Shown: positions 33,869 to 43,390, counted from the first letter of the stretch. The stretch is DNA of 47,921 nt from JAKSSE01 sp045597645 (GCA_045597645.1 JAZLKM010000073.1:1-47921); one strand, 5' to 3'. Notes: generated by a model not told the origin, from the letters alone. Numbers and translations: made by a program.

Positions 33869-34708
33869 TTATTTTACTCTCTTGCCTATCACGACAAATC
33901 TGCCATCTTGTGTGTGATACGAGCAGCAGGATAATGTAATAAACTCATCTCCAAACTCAGCAGTAACGCCAGTGTCATATAGAGAGTTCTTGGTAATATT
34001 CTCGTACCAGTCATCAAATTCTTCTTCAGTGTCCGCCTGGAAGAACTTGTAATACTTAAATACGTCCTGGTCTTCGTAGAATATCTCTGAATAGAACACC
34101 GAAATCAGCTCATACTCTCTCTTCTCATACAGAGTATCGAACTCTATAGTCTTGTGAGCCTCACCATATGCTTTATCCTTGTACTTTTCAAGGCCGCCGA
34201 ACATGGTCCCCGTCTTCATTGTATGTCCATGTATAATGAGGTTTGTTCCTGGCTTTTTGCCACCTGCATAATCAGCTGCGGCAGTTCCAATACCCACCAC
34301 ACTGTCAGTGTCCATAATGAGGCTACCCTTTATGTCATACTCTTCATCAAAGCCCTTGCGCAGATAGTAATCCTCATTCCACGGCGTCTGCATGACAGGA
34401 TAGTCGATTACAGTATCTGCAATCCTAAGCCACCCTACCATATCCTTATTTTGCTCATGCTTTTGAGTATACTCGGGCAATATCTCGAGCTCTGCAGCTT
34501 CTCTCGCCGTTTCTTTGCTGGCGTCCGTTGTTGCCCCAGTGACTGCGCTGTCCATATCAGCTGTCTGCTGTGACACTTCCTGTGGTCTTTCCTCATAACT
34601 AGGAAAATACTTTTCCTTAATGCCATACCCTAGCAGACCGGCGCAGCATAGTACCAGAATCCCCAGACAGATACAAAGGGCGATATCGTCCTTATCCAAC
34701 TTTTTCAT
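33869..34708 (-). CDS. srtB: Class B sortase
   Basis: The protein has one N-terminal membrane segment (about 9-27), a low-complexity linker and a sortase beta-barrel. Catalytic residues are the histidine in NLIIHGHTM, the cysteine in ITLSCCSYHTQDGRF (second Cys at the place of TLxTC) and the arginine in GRFVVIGKR. WLRIADTVIDYPVMQ is typical of class B. It should cut a sorting signal and attach the protein to the cell wall or pilus. It directly follows a gene for a PKTGD-containing protein, the likely substrate. ATG 34708 abuts the stop of that gene. Confidence 0.92.
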   Translation of the reverse strand: MKKLDKDDIALCICLGILVLCCAGLLGYGIKEKYFPSYEERPQEVSQQTADMDSAVTGATTDASKETAREAAELEILPEYTQKHEQNKDMVGWLRIADTVIDYPVMQTPWNEDYYLRKGFDEEYDIKGSLIMDTDSVVGIGTAAADYAGGKKPGTNLIIHGHTMKTGTMFGGLEKYKDKAYGEAHKTIEFDTLYEKREYELISVFYSEIFYEDQDVFKYYKFFQADTEEEFDDWYENITKNSLYDTGVTAEFGDEFITLSCCSYHTQDGRFVVIGKRVK

Positions 34709-35278
34709 CTATCGAGTCTTCCTATCTCTTGAAAATACAATCATACCACCGCAGCATAGAAGTGCTATCACCGCTAATGCCGGTGCCGGAGTACCGTGGA
34801 ACGGATCTCCAGTTTTTGGCGCACTGTCCTTTTTCTTGTTTGAACTGCTACTTGAAGTGGTAGTCTTTGACGGCGTAGTTGTGGTCTTCGCCGGTGTTGT
34901 AGTTGTCGTCTTTGGTTTCGGTGTTGAAACCTTTACGTTGTTGATTGTGAAGTAAGCACCACCATTATAATCTGCTACTTTAATGGTATAGGTACCATCC
35001 AAATATCCCTCATTCAATCTAAGCGAAAATGATTTGTTCGCAGCATTCACTTCTGTTGATTGAACATTAATCGGGTTACTTTGGTCTGTAGAATCAAACA
35101 CATATATCATTACAGCGGAAACTCCATCCCCAGCTGTACCGCTTACAGTTATATTTTTACCGCTTACGCTTGCGCTAGCTTTTGTAATTGTCCCTGCATC
35201 TACTGTTAGAGGCATCATGATAAAGCAAATCATGAATGTGGCAAGGAATAATGCTGATTTTCTGATAATCTTCTTCAT
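34709..35278 (-). CDS. Secreted surface protein with C-terminal sortase signal PKTGD
   Basis: A signal peptide (about 1-28, cut near VDAG) leads to one Ig-like beta domain (about 30-125), a Thr/Ser/Lys-rich stalk, then APKTGD, a hydrophobic segment (ALAVIALLCCGGMIVF) and the basic tail SRDRKTR. This is a full cell-wall sorting signal. It would be attached by the sortase encoded next. It lies 12 nt behind the large secreted protein gene. Its binding role is unknown. Confidence 0.85.
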   Translation of the reverse strand: MKKIIRKSALFLATFMICFIMMPLTVDAGTITKASASVSGKNITVSGTAGDGVSAVMIYVFDSTDQSNPINVQSTEVNAANKSFSLRLNEGYLDGTYTIKVADYNGGAYFTINNVKVSTPKPKTTTTTPAKTTTTPSKTTTSSSSSNKKKDSAPKTGDPFHGTPAPALAVIALLCCGGMIVFSRDRKTR

Positions 35279-35290
35279 TGTTCCTCCCTC

Positions 35291-37600
35291 CTATCGTACC
35301 CAGGTCACACCGGTTGATGCTCCACCGAAGGCTGTACCTCCATAGGTGGTGCCTGACAGTGCCCCCGACTTTATCGCATAAGCCGATACGTTTACAGGCA
35401 TTTCATCCGCAGTCTGACCTGACCAAATCAAGAAATCACTGCCTAATATGTTTGCATCCTGCGCACACGCGGTGCTTCCGTAAGCATTTATTACAGTTGT
35501 GTGAACAGCGCCATTTGCATATTTAAGTACCGCTATAAGCTGATATGCACCTGATCCCATGCTGGCAGGATGATAAAACGTACCTACAATCTTGTATGGA
35601 TCTGGATTAGGAAATCCTGCACCAGACGATTTGCCGCCATGGCTTGCAGCAGTTTCTCCTGGTCCATACTGTCCTATCTGTAGACCTACCTGCTGAATCT
35701 TAATCCAGCCGCTCTTATTATTTTCAAGTACTACCTGTACGAGAAATGAGTCATAGTACGGGCAATCAACCTTAAGAGTGCCGTTTGCTGCATCGACACT
35801 AACCGCTGCCTTTGCGTTGCCATCTACATTGAGTGCCTTTATTGCGACTCCATCCTCTGTAGTCAGCTGAATCAAGCTGTCTCCATAGAAAGTAGTAATA
35901 ACTGCCGGATTGCTTCTGTCAGTATGTTCCTCAAGCTTTACATTGTTGTCTGCATTTGCATCCATAATGTCTGGCAGCGACTTTTTCTCAACAGTAGCTC
36001 CCGCTTTAGGCGATACCTCTTTTCTGGTGAGAATTATTCCATCAATCTCAAAGGAAGGATAGCCATTAGTATTCGCTGTACTAGTGCCATCGAAGGTGAT
36101 TTTCAGCTTTATCTTATTTGCATTGTCACTGAAGGTAGATGAAGAAACAGAAAATGCATCCTTATCATCCACTACCATCTTACCTGTTGCAAAATTACCA
36201 TCCTTGTATTCGGTGTCACCTATTTTCTTCACATTGACAACGAACTTCTCAAAATCATAATCTGCAGGAACCTCATACTCCTTTCGAGCCGAGTCAAATA
36301 TGAACTCTCTGCCATTTATCTCAAGTAAATAAGCAGGCTCAATCTGTTTTTTTGTGAACTTGACACTGTAAGATGAGCCCGGCTCTAAAGTATACACTCC
36401 ATTTGCGTCAGCTGTCACAGCGTCAGAACCCAGATATAAAGCTGCTGTGTAATCCTCATTAGGAGTAAGCTTCAAATAAAGCTTTGCATCTGTGGTATAT
36501 GCATACTTGAGCTCCTCGGCGTTACCAGGCAAGGCCATAGCTGCTGTATTGTCCTCCTTAACAGCGATGCCATCAAATGCATTTATCTCCTTGTACTCAC
36601 CATCTGCAGCAACCGACAGTTCAATCTTTCCGCCTGCATCCTCAGCCTTGTAAGCCTTGGTATACTCCTTTACTGTGATACTGGTCTTTGCCTTATCTAC
36701 CACCTCAATAGTATAGTCCGCATTTGCTGCAAGTGTATATACGTCACCAGTTGGAGTAAGTGGTGTACCACCTGCCTTAACTACCGCCGTCTTTGTGTCT
36801 GGTGTTGCCACTGTCACCTTAAGGTACACTACAGCATCTACTGCAAAAGAGTATTTAAGGTCAAGAGTAGGATCTGCAGCACGCTCAGTTGTATTGGCCG
36901 TAGCACCTGCAAAGCTTGCTATCGAAGCATTATCTGTATCAAACGACGCGTCGCTGCACACCTCAATTGATGCTAAATATCCGGTCAGGTCGTCTGCCTT
37001 CTGTCCAACAAGTGTTATTGTAGATCCGGTCGCCGGGTCTCCCACTGGTGGCAACGGATCTGCCCCATCTGGTGTTGCCCCGTCTGGTGTTGATCCATCT
37101 GGTGCTAATCCATCTGGTGCTGCTCCTGCCGGTGTTGCCGGGTCTCCCAGCAAAACATTTACCGGATTAACAACTGTAACATCAAATGTTGTCCCTGCTG
37201 CACCCAAATATATTAAATATGTGTTATATCCGTCGCATTCCACGGGAGGAACAGTCGACTCTGTTATCACATAGCCAGACTTTGGTGTCACCTTATACTC
37301 AATCTGATAGCTATTTACTTCAGGTGTGTATGAGACACTTGCGCTAAACTGCCCCTCGCCTGAGCCTGCTAACCCAACTGGCTGCCAGGCAGGATTTTCT
37401 CCCGCCAGCCCACTGAGCATTCTATACTCTATACTCGCTGCATCTGCTGCAACGGCGTGTAATGTGACAGTCGCATCCACCTCGCCATCTGCCTTTACAA
37501 CCTTTTGCGGTGCGTAGATTGCAGTACCTACAACAGCCAGCATCACAGCCAGCACAACCGCAACTATTCTGTGTTTTTTCTTGTTAATACCAGTACCCAA
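35291..37600 (-). CDS. Large secreted protein with PDG repeats, sortase operon
   Basis: The product of 769 residues starts with a long basic signal peptide (NKKKHRIVAVVLAVML), cut near VVKADG. A Pro-Asp-Gly repeat region (APDGLAPDGSTPDGATPDGA) lies near residues 155-185, between beta-rich stretches that look like bacterial Ig-type modules. There is no sorting signal at the C terminus. I do not recognise a family. The start is TTG 37600, with AAGGGAG six bases before it; an earlier in-frame TTG at 37633 lacks such a site. First gene of the sortase operon, it may be a surface partner or pilus-like component. Confidence 0.75.
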   Translation of the reverse strand: MGTGINKKKHRIVAVVLAVMLAVVGTAIYAPQKVVKADGEVDATVTLHAVAADAASIEYRMLSGLAGENPAWQPVGLAGSGEGQFSASVSYTPEVNSYQIEYKVTPKSGYVITESTVPPVECDGYNTYLIYLGAAGTTFDVTVVNPVNVLLGDPATPAGAAPDGLAPDGSTPDGATPDGADPLPPVGDPATGSTITLVGQKADDLTGYLASIEVCSDASFDTDNASIASFAGATANTTERAADPTLDLKYSFAVDAVVYLKVTVATPDTKTAVVKAGGTPLTPTGDVYTLAANADYTIEVVDKAKTSITVKEYTKAYKAEDAGGKIELSVAADGEYKEINAFDGIAVKEDNTAAMALPGNAEELKYAYTTDAKLYLKLTPNEDYTAALYLGSDAVTADANGVYTLEPGSSYSVKFTKKQIEPAYLLEINGREFIFDSARKEYEVPADYDFEKFVVNVKKIGDTEYKDGNFATGKMVVDDKDAFSVSSSTFSDNANKIKLKITFDGTSTANTNGYPSFEIDGIILTRKEVSPKAGATVEKKSLPDIMDANADNNVKLEEHTDRSNPAVITTFYGDSLIQLTTEDGVAIKALNVDGNAKAAVSVDAANGTLKVDCPYYDSFLVQVVLENNKSGWIKIQQVGLQIGQYGPGETAASHGGKSSGAGFPNPDPYKIVGTFYHPASMGSGAYQLIAVLKYANGAVHTTVINAYGSTACAQDANILGSDFLIWSGQTADEMPVNVSAYAIKSGALSGTTYGGTAFGGASTGVTWVR

Positions 37601-37633
37601 TTTGTTCTCCCTTGCTCGATTGCCACTAAGCAA

Positions 37634-37757
37634 TACCTATAAAACCTCATAATCTGATATATTGTATCACTATCACCTTAGTTTTCATAGTACTAAAGTA
37701 TCATTCAATTAAAAGTATCACTTTTCCTATTATTTAGAGTCAGTTATGCGAGTTCAT
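37634..37757 (-). promoter_or_regulatory. Upstream region of the sortase operon with TGATACTTT repeats
   Basis: On the minus strand GTGATACTTT, ATGATACTTT, GTGATAG and GTGATAC occur within about 60 bases, and AAAAGT-GAT-ACTTTT is a perfect inverted repeat. These could be operator sites. A single promoter could not be fixed. Confidence 0.4.
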
Positions 37758-37793
37758 AAAAAAGGCAACAGCTCTTCGCACGTGCTGTTGCCT
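37757..37793 (-). terminator. Intrinsic terminator of the MATE gene
   Basis: AGGCAACAGC and GCTGTTGCCT form a 10-bp stem with an 11-base loop, followed on the minus strand by TTTTTT. It lies six bases behind the MATE stop. Confidence 0.88.
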
Positions 37794-37798
37794 ATATT

Positions 37799-39166
37799 CT
37801 ACGCTGCCAGGTTTTTTACCCATTTTTCCTTCTTGAGCCAAATATGTGCCACCACAATTTTGACTATATCTGTGAGCTTCATAATTCCGTACATGGCAAC
37901 TGGTCCCAATGGCGTAAACAGTGCCATATAGAAAATGCTGGGAATAACCATAAATATTGTGACTACTCCATCGACAACTGCTCCCATCATAGTGTCGCCT
38001 CCGGACTTAGATACAGCGAACTGAGTGTTCACATACACCCACAGTGGCATAAATAGTGCCATCATAAATACCATCTGTCTGCATATATTTTGCGACGCAT
38101 CACTTAGATTTCTAAATACTACAGGTACCAGGAAAATAGTCAAAAGGCCAAGTACCATCATAAATAGGCCAAACACTACCGCTGCACTGAGCATCCAGGT
38201 CTTCTGCTTTTTAGCCTCTTCTAGCTCACCACGTCCCAAAGTCTGGCCCAGAATAACTCCTGTCGCTGTGGTAATGCCACCGAATGCTACAAAGTACAGG
38301 TTCGCAATCGCAAAGCTCGATGCCATGCCTGATACAACATCCGCCCCACCCTTACCATTGTAGAGTGCTGTTGTTACGGTCTCTGATACTACCCATAGCA
38401 TTTCGGAAAAAATAACCAGCCAGCCCTTTTTTAATATGCGGCCAAACAATCCAAAATCGATATGTTTGATTGTATCCCAGCTGATAGTAAATGGCGGCCT
38501 TTCCCTAAAGATTAACACCAAATACATTATCATTTCGGCGCATCTTGCAATGATTGTTGCAAAGGCCGCTCCACGCACCTCCAGTCTCGGAGCCCCCAGG
38601 TTACCATATATGAGAATCCAGTTGAAAAAAGTGTTAATGCAGGTCGCTACAACCGAAATGATAAGTGGCTGTTTTACCTGTCCAATCTCCCTGAGTGAAG
38701 AAGCGATAATTCCTGACACTGTCATAGGAATTCCCACGAATCCCATTAGAATCATATACTGCACTGCCTGATCAAGTATCAAATCAGCCTGCGAATTGCC
38801 CATAACCATCAGCGACAGTACTTTTCTTGGAATTGCCATGCACACAAACATATAAATAAATATCAGTGATCCGGCCACCAATATCTTAAAGCATAATGTC
38901 TGCTGCATTCCTTTTTTGTCACCAGCGCCCGAGTACTGCGTCATGAAAATACCGCCAGCCATGCAAACAGCATTCATCAGTACCATAAACATAAACAAAA
39001 TCTGGCCAGATATATTTACGCCTGACATCTTTATGTCGCCAAGACCCGCTACCATAAAATTATCTATAAGTGACACAAGATTCTGTATTAGTGCCTGTAG
39101 CATTACAGGAAGACCAATAAGTACTGCTTTTTTATAGAATTTTGCATCTCCGAATAATCTTCTCAT
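37799..39166 (-). CDS. MATE-family multidrug or metabolite exporter
   Basis: A 455-residue protein with about twelve hydrophobic segments in two similar halves, as in the MATE (NorM/DinF) family, which export cationic compounds or metabolites in exchange for Na+ or H+. The N-terminal stretch VLIGLPVMLQALIQNLVSLI and VAGLGDIKMSGVNISGQI are typical. ATG 39166 has GGAGGG four bases upstream. It is a single-gene unit with its own terminator. Substrate unknown. Confidence 0.93.
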   Translation of the reverse strand: MRRLFGDAKFYKKAVLIGLPVMLQALIQNLVSLIDNFMVAGLGDIKMSGVNISGQILFMFMVLMNAVCMAGGIFMTQYSGAGDKKGMQQTLCFKILVAGSLIFIYMFVCMAIPRKVLSLMVMGNSQADLILDQAVQYMILMGFVGIPMTVSGIIASSLREIGQVKQPLIISVVATCINTFFNWILIYGNLGAPRLEVRGAAFATIIARCAEMIMYLVLIFRERPPFTISWDTIKHIDFGLFGRILKKGWLVIFSEMLWVVSETVTTALYNGKGGADVVSGMASSFAIANLYFVAFGGITTATGVILGQTLGRGELEEAKKQKTWMLSAAVVFGLFMMVLGLLTIFLVPVVFRNLSDASQNICRQMVFMMALFMPLWVYVNTQFAVSKSGGDTMMGAVVDGVVTIFMVIPSIFYMALFTPLGPVAMYGIMKLTDIVKIVVAHIWLKKEKWVKNLAA

Positions 39167-39224
39167 TTTTCCCTCCGAGTAAAGATTCCAAAAAAGATTA
39201 ACAAGTTAAAAAACCACAAAAAAA

Positions 39225-39246
39225 GACCGCCGAATAATCAGCGGCC
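39225..39246 (-). terminator. Intrinsic terminator of rhaD
   Basis: GGCCGC-loop-GCGGTC (one G-U pair) on the minus strand is followed by a run of T, 18 bases behind the rhaD stop. Confidence 0.75.
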
Positions 39247-39264
39247 TAAAAAGTATATCATATA

Positions 39265-40086
39265 TTATTTTTCATACAAGAACTTTTCTGGGAGAGTTAC
39301 ATTGAAATCTCTCGCAAGATCCTTAAAATTCTCAACCGTGATGGTCTGAAGCTTGTCAGGTCTCATTGAAAGCATCTTAACCAAAATCTCTGCAGACTTC
39401 TCTGCCGTGTGGAAAAGTCCAAATGTAAGGTCAAAGTCCTCACCGGCTGCAAACATTCCATGGTGTGCCCAGATTGCAAGATCGTACTTTTTCATAAGCT
39501 CGCTGGTTGCTACAGCGATGTCTCTGCCGCCCGGTACCATCCACGGAACCACTCCAACTCCATCTGGAAATACTACCGGACACTCAGTTGCCATCTCCCA
39601 AAGCTCGCGGGTAAAGATCTCATCCTTAAGAGGTAGCACAAATGTAAGTGCAATAATGTTAGCTGGATGACCATGATATACAACCCTGTAATTTGGATTC
39701 TTAAGCTTCTTAACCTCAAGGTTCATAAGATGGCTTGGAAGCTCAGATGTAGGTCTGCCGCCATTTACAAGTCCCCAAACAATACGATAGTTCTCGCCCT
39801 TATCATCAACCTCTATCATGCATATTGAGTCTTCCGGCTTTATCATTACATTGCGGAAATATTTACCACTTCCGGTAACAAGGAAATACTCTCCTGCAAG
39901 GTTCGGCACTGATGTACCTATCTCCTTCCACTCCTTCGGCTCGAAGTTCTCCTTTACCTGCTCTACCTCCTCAGGCTTTACACGGTATGACAGGTTACCG
40001 CCGTTGCGCTCATGCCAACCCTGCTCCCAGCCATCATTGGCCATTCTCATAAAGCCCTGTACAAACTCTGCATCTAAAAATTTCAT
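39265..40086 (-). CDS. rhaD: Rhamnulose-1-phosphate aldolase
   Basis: A class II, zinc-dependent aldolase that splits L-rhamnulose 1-phosphate into dihydroxyacetone phosphate and L-lactaldehyde. The zinc histidines are in VVYHGHPAN and IWAHHGMF, and the catalytic Glu in TSELPSHLMN. ERNGGNLSYR and PGGRDIA-type phosphate-binding stretches fit. ATG 40086 has GGGAGG six bases before. The other rha genes are not adjacent. The gene has its own promoter. Confidence 0.93.
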   Translation of the reverse strand: MKFLDAEFVQGFMRMANDGWEQGWHERNGGNLSYRVKPEEVEQVKENFEPKEWKEIGTSVPNLAGEYFLVTGSGKYFRNVMIKPEDSICMIEVDDKGENYRIVWGLVNGGRPTSELPSHLMNLEVKKLKNPNYRVVYHGHPANIIALTFVLPLKDEIFTRELWEMATECPVVFPDGVGVVPWMVPGGRDIAVATSELMKKYDLAIWAHHGMFAAGEDFDLTFGLFHTAEKSAEILVKMLSMRPDKLQTITVENFKDLARDFNVTLPEKFLYEK

Positions 40087-40126
40087 ACTCAACCTCCCAA
40101 GCTGAAGACTAACTATTTCTCAAATG

Positions 40127-40155
40127 ATAACACAAAACCGTGTTGGAAGTTGCAA
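40127..40155 (-). promoter_or_regulatory. Promoter of rhaD with flanking TTTTGCAA repeats
   Basis: On the minus strand -35 TTGCAA (40150-40155) and -10 TGTTAT (40127-40132) are 17 bases apart. TTTTGCAA occurs twice at and above the -35 box, 20-odd bases apart, and may be the site of a rhamnose or carbon-source regulator. Confidence 0.65.
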
Positions 40156-40219
40156 AAGGGGTTCGCTTTTTTTGCAAAAACGACCATATTGCGCAACAAG
40201 TTGTAAGCCAAATGGCTAA

Positions 40220-40843
40220 CTACCTCTCGTCCAGCAATGATGACACCTTCGTTGCTACCAGGTCAAAGGCCACCTCATTCATCCCACTATTTATTACAAT
40301 ATCAGCATAGTGCCTGGTTGGCTCTATATACATATAATGCATAGGCTTAACTGTAGTCAGATATTGGTCCATAATATTTTCGATGTCTCTGCCTCGCTCA
40401 AGCATATCTCGTCTTGCACGCCTAAGTATACGCTCGTCAGCATCTGCATCCACAAATATTTTGATATCCATCAGCTCCCTAAGTCGCTCATCCGCAAGCA
40501 CAAGTATGCCCTCCAGAATGATTATACTGCTTGGGCAAATCTGCGTGAACTTATCTGACCTGTTATGCTGTGAAAAATCATACACCGGACACATTATTGA
40601 CTCACCAGCTTTAAGTGCCTTTAGATGTTCAAGCAGCAGCTCTGTCTCCAAAGCATCCGGATGGTCATAATTTATCACCTTTCTCTGCTCAAAAGTCAGC
40701 TCATCATGCCTTCTGTAGTAATTATCGTGGTAAATAACTGTGACATCATCTCCAAACAGCGACTTAAGCCTGTCAGTAAATGTTGACTTTCCAGAACCAG
40801 TGCCTCCAGCTATCCCTATCAATATCGGTTGTAAATCTGCCAT
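40220..40843 (-). CDS. udk: Uridine/cytidine kinase
   Basis: A P-loop kinase that phosphorylates uridine and cytidine in pyrimidine salvage. Walker A is GGTGSGKST, with VIYHDNYYR, NYDHPDAL, PVYDFSQHNR and ILEGILVL as family stretches. 207 residues is normal. It is third in the mgtE-rsmH-udk unit, 33 nt behind rsmH. Confidence 0.94.
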   Translation of the reverse strand: MADLQPILIGIAGGTGSGKSTFTDRLKSLFGDDVTVIYHDNYYRRHDELTFEQRKVINYDHPDALETELLLEHLKALKAGESIMCPVYDFSQHNRSDKFTQICPSSIIILEGILVLADERLRELMDIKIFVDADADERILRRARRDMLERGRDIENIMDQYLTTVKPMHYMYIEPTRHYADIVINSGMNEVAFDLVATKVSSLLDER

Positions 40844-40876
40844 ACCATACCTCTATAAACATACATATATATAGCA

Positions 40877-41926
40877 TCATGCCTTAATAGCATACCTTAA
40901 TTTCGTAGACTTAGCCCTCGGATTTCTGTTGCACTCCTCTTGACTGGGCCTAGTTACATCTTCTGATATTTCCGAATATATGCCAGCCTTTTTCATTGCT
41001 TTAAACGCCTTCTTGACCAGCCTGTCTTCGCCCGAATGGAATGTGAGAATAGCTACTCTAGCCCCGGGATTTAAAATATCAGGTAGCTTTTCCAGAAAGT
41101 CATACAGCACTTCAAATTCACTGTTTACATCAATTCGAAGCGCCTGAAATACCCTTGCGCAGGACTTCTTTGCCACTTCTTTGCGCTCTTTATCTGACAA
41201 GCCTTTCACTTTGCCGATTGCTTCCTCTATGGCGTTTTTCAGGTCTATCGTGGTTTTAATCTGCTGCCCTGCCTTCATCTTACGCATGACAACCGCAGCT
41301 ATTTCCTCAGCGTAGGGTTCATCAGAATTTTCCACCATCATTCCAATGAACTCATCCTCTGTTAGCTCCGCTAGTCTCTGAGCTGCACTTACTCCATGCT
41401 CAGGATCAAGCCGAAGGTCCAGCGGTGCATCCACTTTATACGAAAATCCTCGTTCGGGCGTGTCTATCTGCATAGATGACACCCCTAAATCAGCAAGCAC
41501 AAAATCGAACTTCCCCGACTCCTTTGCCACCTGATCTATGTTGGCGAAGTTGGTCTGAACTATAGTCAAAATATTCTCGTCATATCCTGCATTCTTAAGA
41601 CGCTCCTTAGTCTTCACTATCTCTATAGGATCCACGTCCAGCGCATACATATGCCCCTGACCTTGAAGCTTCTCCAGCATAGCTTTGGTATGTCCACCAT
41701 ATCCAAGTGTGGCATCCAAGCCCTGCTCTCCTGGCTTGATTTTTAACACATCCAGGATTTCAGAGACCATAATCGAAATGTGCATGCCCGCAGGCGTACT
41801 GCCTTTACTTATCACCTTCTCTATGGTATCACCATATTTTTCAGGATTTTGCTCTTTATACTTTTCGTGAAAATTGCGGGGATGTGTCCCCTTATATCTG
41901 ACACGTCTTTTATGCTCTTGTTCCAT
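40877..41926 (-). CDS. rsmH: 16S rRNA C1402 N4-methyltransferase type, with N-terminal extension
   Basis: The methyltransferase body has GLDATLGYGGHTKAMLE (SAM site), ALDVDP, DFVLADLGVSSMQID, RGFSYK, APLDLRLDP and FQALRIDVNSE, all of RsmH. It would methylate N4 of C1402 in 16S rRNA. A basic extension of about 45 residues precedes the HISIMVSEI start of the normal domain. It is not in a division and cell-wall cluster, where rsmH usually lies, but between mgtE and udk. It may be a second RsmH-type gene of this genome with the normal one elsewhere. Confidence 0.88.
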   Translation of the reverse strand: MEQEHKRRVRYKGTHPRNFHEKYKEQNPEKYGDTIEKVISKGSTPAGMHISIMVSEILDVLKIKPGEQGLDATLGYGGHTKAMLEKLQGQGHMYALDVDPIEIVKTKERLKNAGYDENILTIVQTNFANIDQVAKESGKFDFVLADLGVSSMQIDTPERGFSYKVDAPLDLRLDPEHGVSAAQRLAELTEDEFIGMMVENSDEPYAEEIAAVVMRKMKAGQQIKTTIDLKNAIEEAIGKVKGLSDKERKEVAKKSCARVFQALRIDVNSEFEVLYDFLEKLPDILNPGARVAILTFHSGEDRLVKKAFKAMKKAGIYSEISEDVTRPSQEECNRNPRAKSTKLRYAIKA

Positions 41927-41933
41927 ATTTTTC

Positions 41934-43325
41934 CTATACTATGTGCATCAAATTAATGAGTATAACCCAGGCCAATCCGTAGTATGTCACCACTGCGACA
42001 AGGTCGTTGACGGTGGTAATGAGCGGGCCTGAAGCCACTGCCGGGTCCACCTTTATTTTATTGAAAAACAAAGGTACAAGCGTGCCAACAAGGCTTGAAA
42101 TAATCATTGCCAGCAAAAGTGCTGCCCCTACGCAGCCCGATATAAGAAATGCTGTGCCAAATGCGTATCCTTTGAAAAGTGCAATGTATAATCCTAAGAA
42201 TACAAGCGCTAAAAGTCCTAGCAGCAATCCGTTGCTAAATCCGACCTTAATTTCTTTAAGTACCAGCTTAAGCTTATCTTTTGCTCCAAGATTTTCATCC
42301 ATAAGCACTCTAATAGTTACTGCCAACGACTGTGTGCCCACATTTCCTGACATATCAAGAATCAGTGATTGGAAACAAATTACTATCGGAAGCACAGCAA
42401 CTACCCCCTCAAAGGCACCTACTACAGTAGACACTCCCATTCCTAGGAAAAGTAGCACGATAAGCCATGGAAGTCGCTTTTTCATACTCTCTTTGGTGGT
42501 TTCACGCAAGTCCTCCTCCGCTGTCAAACCTGCCAGCTTTGCGTAATCATCACCCATTTCATCATCAACGGCCTCGATAACATCCTGAGCGGTGATGATA
42601 CCTATTATTTCCATCTCTGAGTTCAATACAGGAAGCGAATCCTCCGCATAGTCCTTGATACGTTCGATGCTGTCAGCTATTTTCTCGTGATCCATTATGT
42701 ATGGATACGAGCAGAGCACCAAATCTTCAAGCGCGTCTCCTTCTCTTGCCACAATAAGGTCCTTGAGGTCAATAGCTCCATGAAACTTACCCTTGTCATC
42801 CACCACGTATATGGTTGAAATATTATCGTTATCTCCAGCTTGATGTATCAGCTCATGAGTAGCCTGACGAATCGAGAGCGTATTGTCGATGCAGATATAG
42901 TTTGTGGTAATAAGACTACCTATCTCATCCTCATCGTAGGAGTGAATCAAACGAATATCCGCCTTAACATCCTCATCCAGAATAGGACGCAGCTTCTCTT
43001 TTGTGCTCTCGTCGATTTCTTCCAAGAGGTCAACTGCATCGTCAGCATCCATCTCATTGATGACTGCTGCCAGCTTGTCAATTCCGATTTCTTCCGCGTA
43101 TTTCTCAGGTTCATCCAAAAATGAGAACACATCTGAGTACCACTCTACGCCTAATGTATTAAAAAGTGATATTCTCTCATCTTTTGTCAAGAGCTCCAAG
43201 CTATTCGCAATATCATTTTCATGATAATCCCACAGTCTCTCGCGAAGCTCTTCTTCCGGCAAACCGCTTCTTATTATGGCTACAATTTCTTCAGAAAATG
43301 CATTATTCAGTATTTCTTTTTCCAT
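41934..43325 (-). CDS. mgtE: Magnesium transporter MgtE
   Basis: An N-terminal MgtE domain (about 15-130), two CBS domains (about 135-255) and a membrane part with five segments (about 285-460) are in the normal order. MgtE is a Mg2+-gated channel: the cytosolic domains close the pore when Mg2+ is bound. Membrane motifs such as GNVGTQSLAVTIR and DPAVASGPLITTVND carry the ion-path residues. ATG 43325 has GGAGGAG upstream. No M-box riboswitch fits in the short leader. Confidence 0.95.
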   Translation of the reverse strand: MEKEILNNAFSEEIVAIIRSGLPEEELRERLWDYHENDIANSLELLTKDERISLFNTLGVEWYSDVFSFLDEPEKYAEEIGIDKLAAVINEMDADDAVDLLEEIDESTKEKLRPILDEDVKADIRLIHSYDEDEIGSLITTNYICIDNTLSIRQATHELIHQAGDNDNISTIYVVDDKGKFHGAIDLKDLIVAREGDALEDLVLCSYPYIMDHEKIADSIERIKDYAEDSLPVLNSEMEIIGIITAQDVIEAVDDEMGDDYAKLAGLTAEEDLRETTKESMKKRLPWLIVLLFLGMGVSTVVGAFEGVVAVLPIVICFQSLILDMSGNVGTQSLAVTIRVLMDENLGAKDKLKLVLKEIKVGFSNGLLLGLLALVFLGLYIALFKGYAFGTAFLISGCVGAALLLAMIISSLVGTLVPLFFNKIKVDPAVASGPLITTVNDLVAVVTYYGLAWVILINLMHIV

Positions 43326-43390
43326 TTTCTCCTCCTGCCTATATGTGTACTTCTCTTATCACATAGCAATCATAAATAATTTGCTACATT

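Noticed and set aside
33742..33939. Short plus-strand open frame over the tRNA-Leu gene
   Set aside because: It is the antisense of the tRNA and of the sortase end.
36795..37274. Plus-strand open frame of 159 codons opposite the large secreted protein
   Set aside because: It mirrors the low-complexity PDG region and has no ribosome-binding site.
43326..43390. M-box magnesium riboswitch before mgtE
   Set aside because: The leader is too short and lacks the conserved structure.
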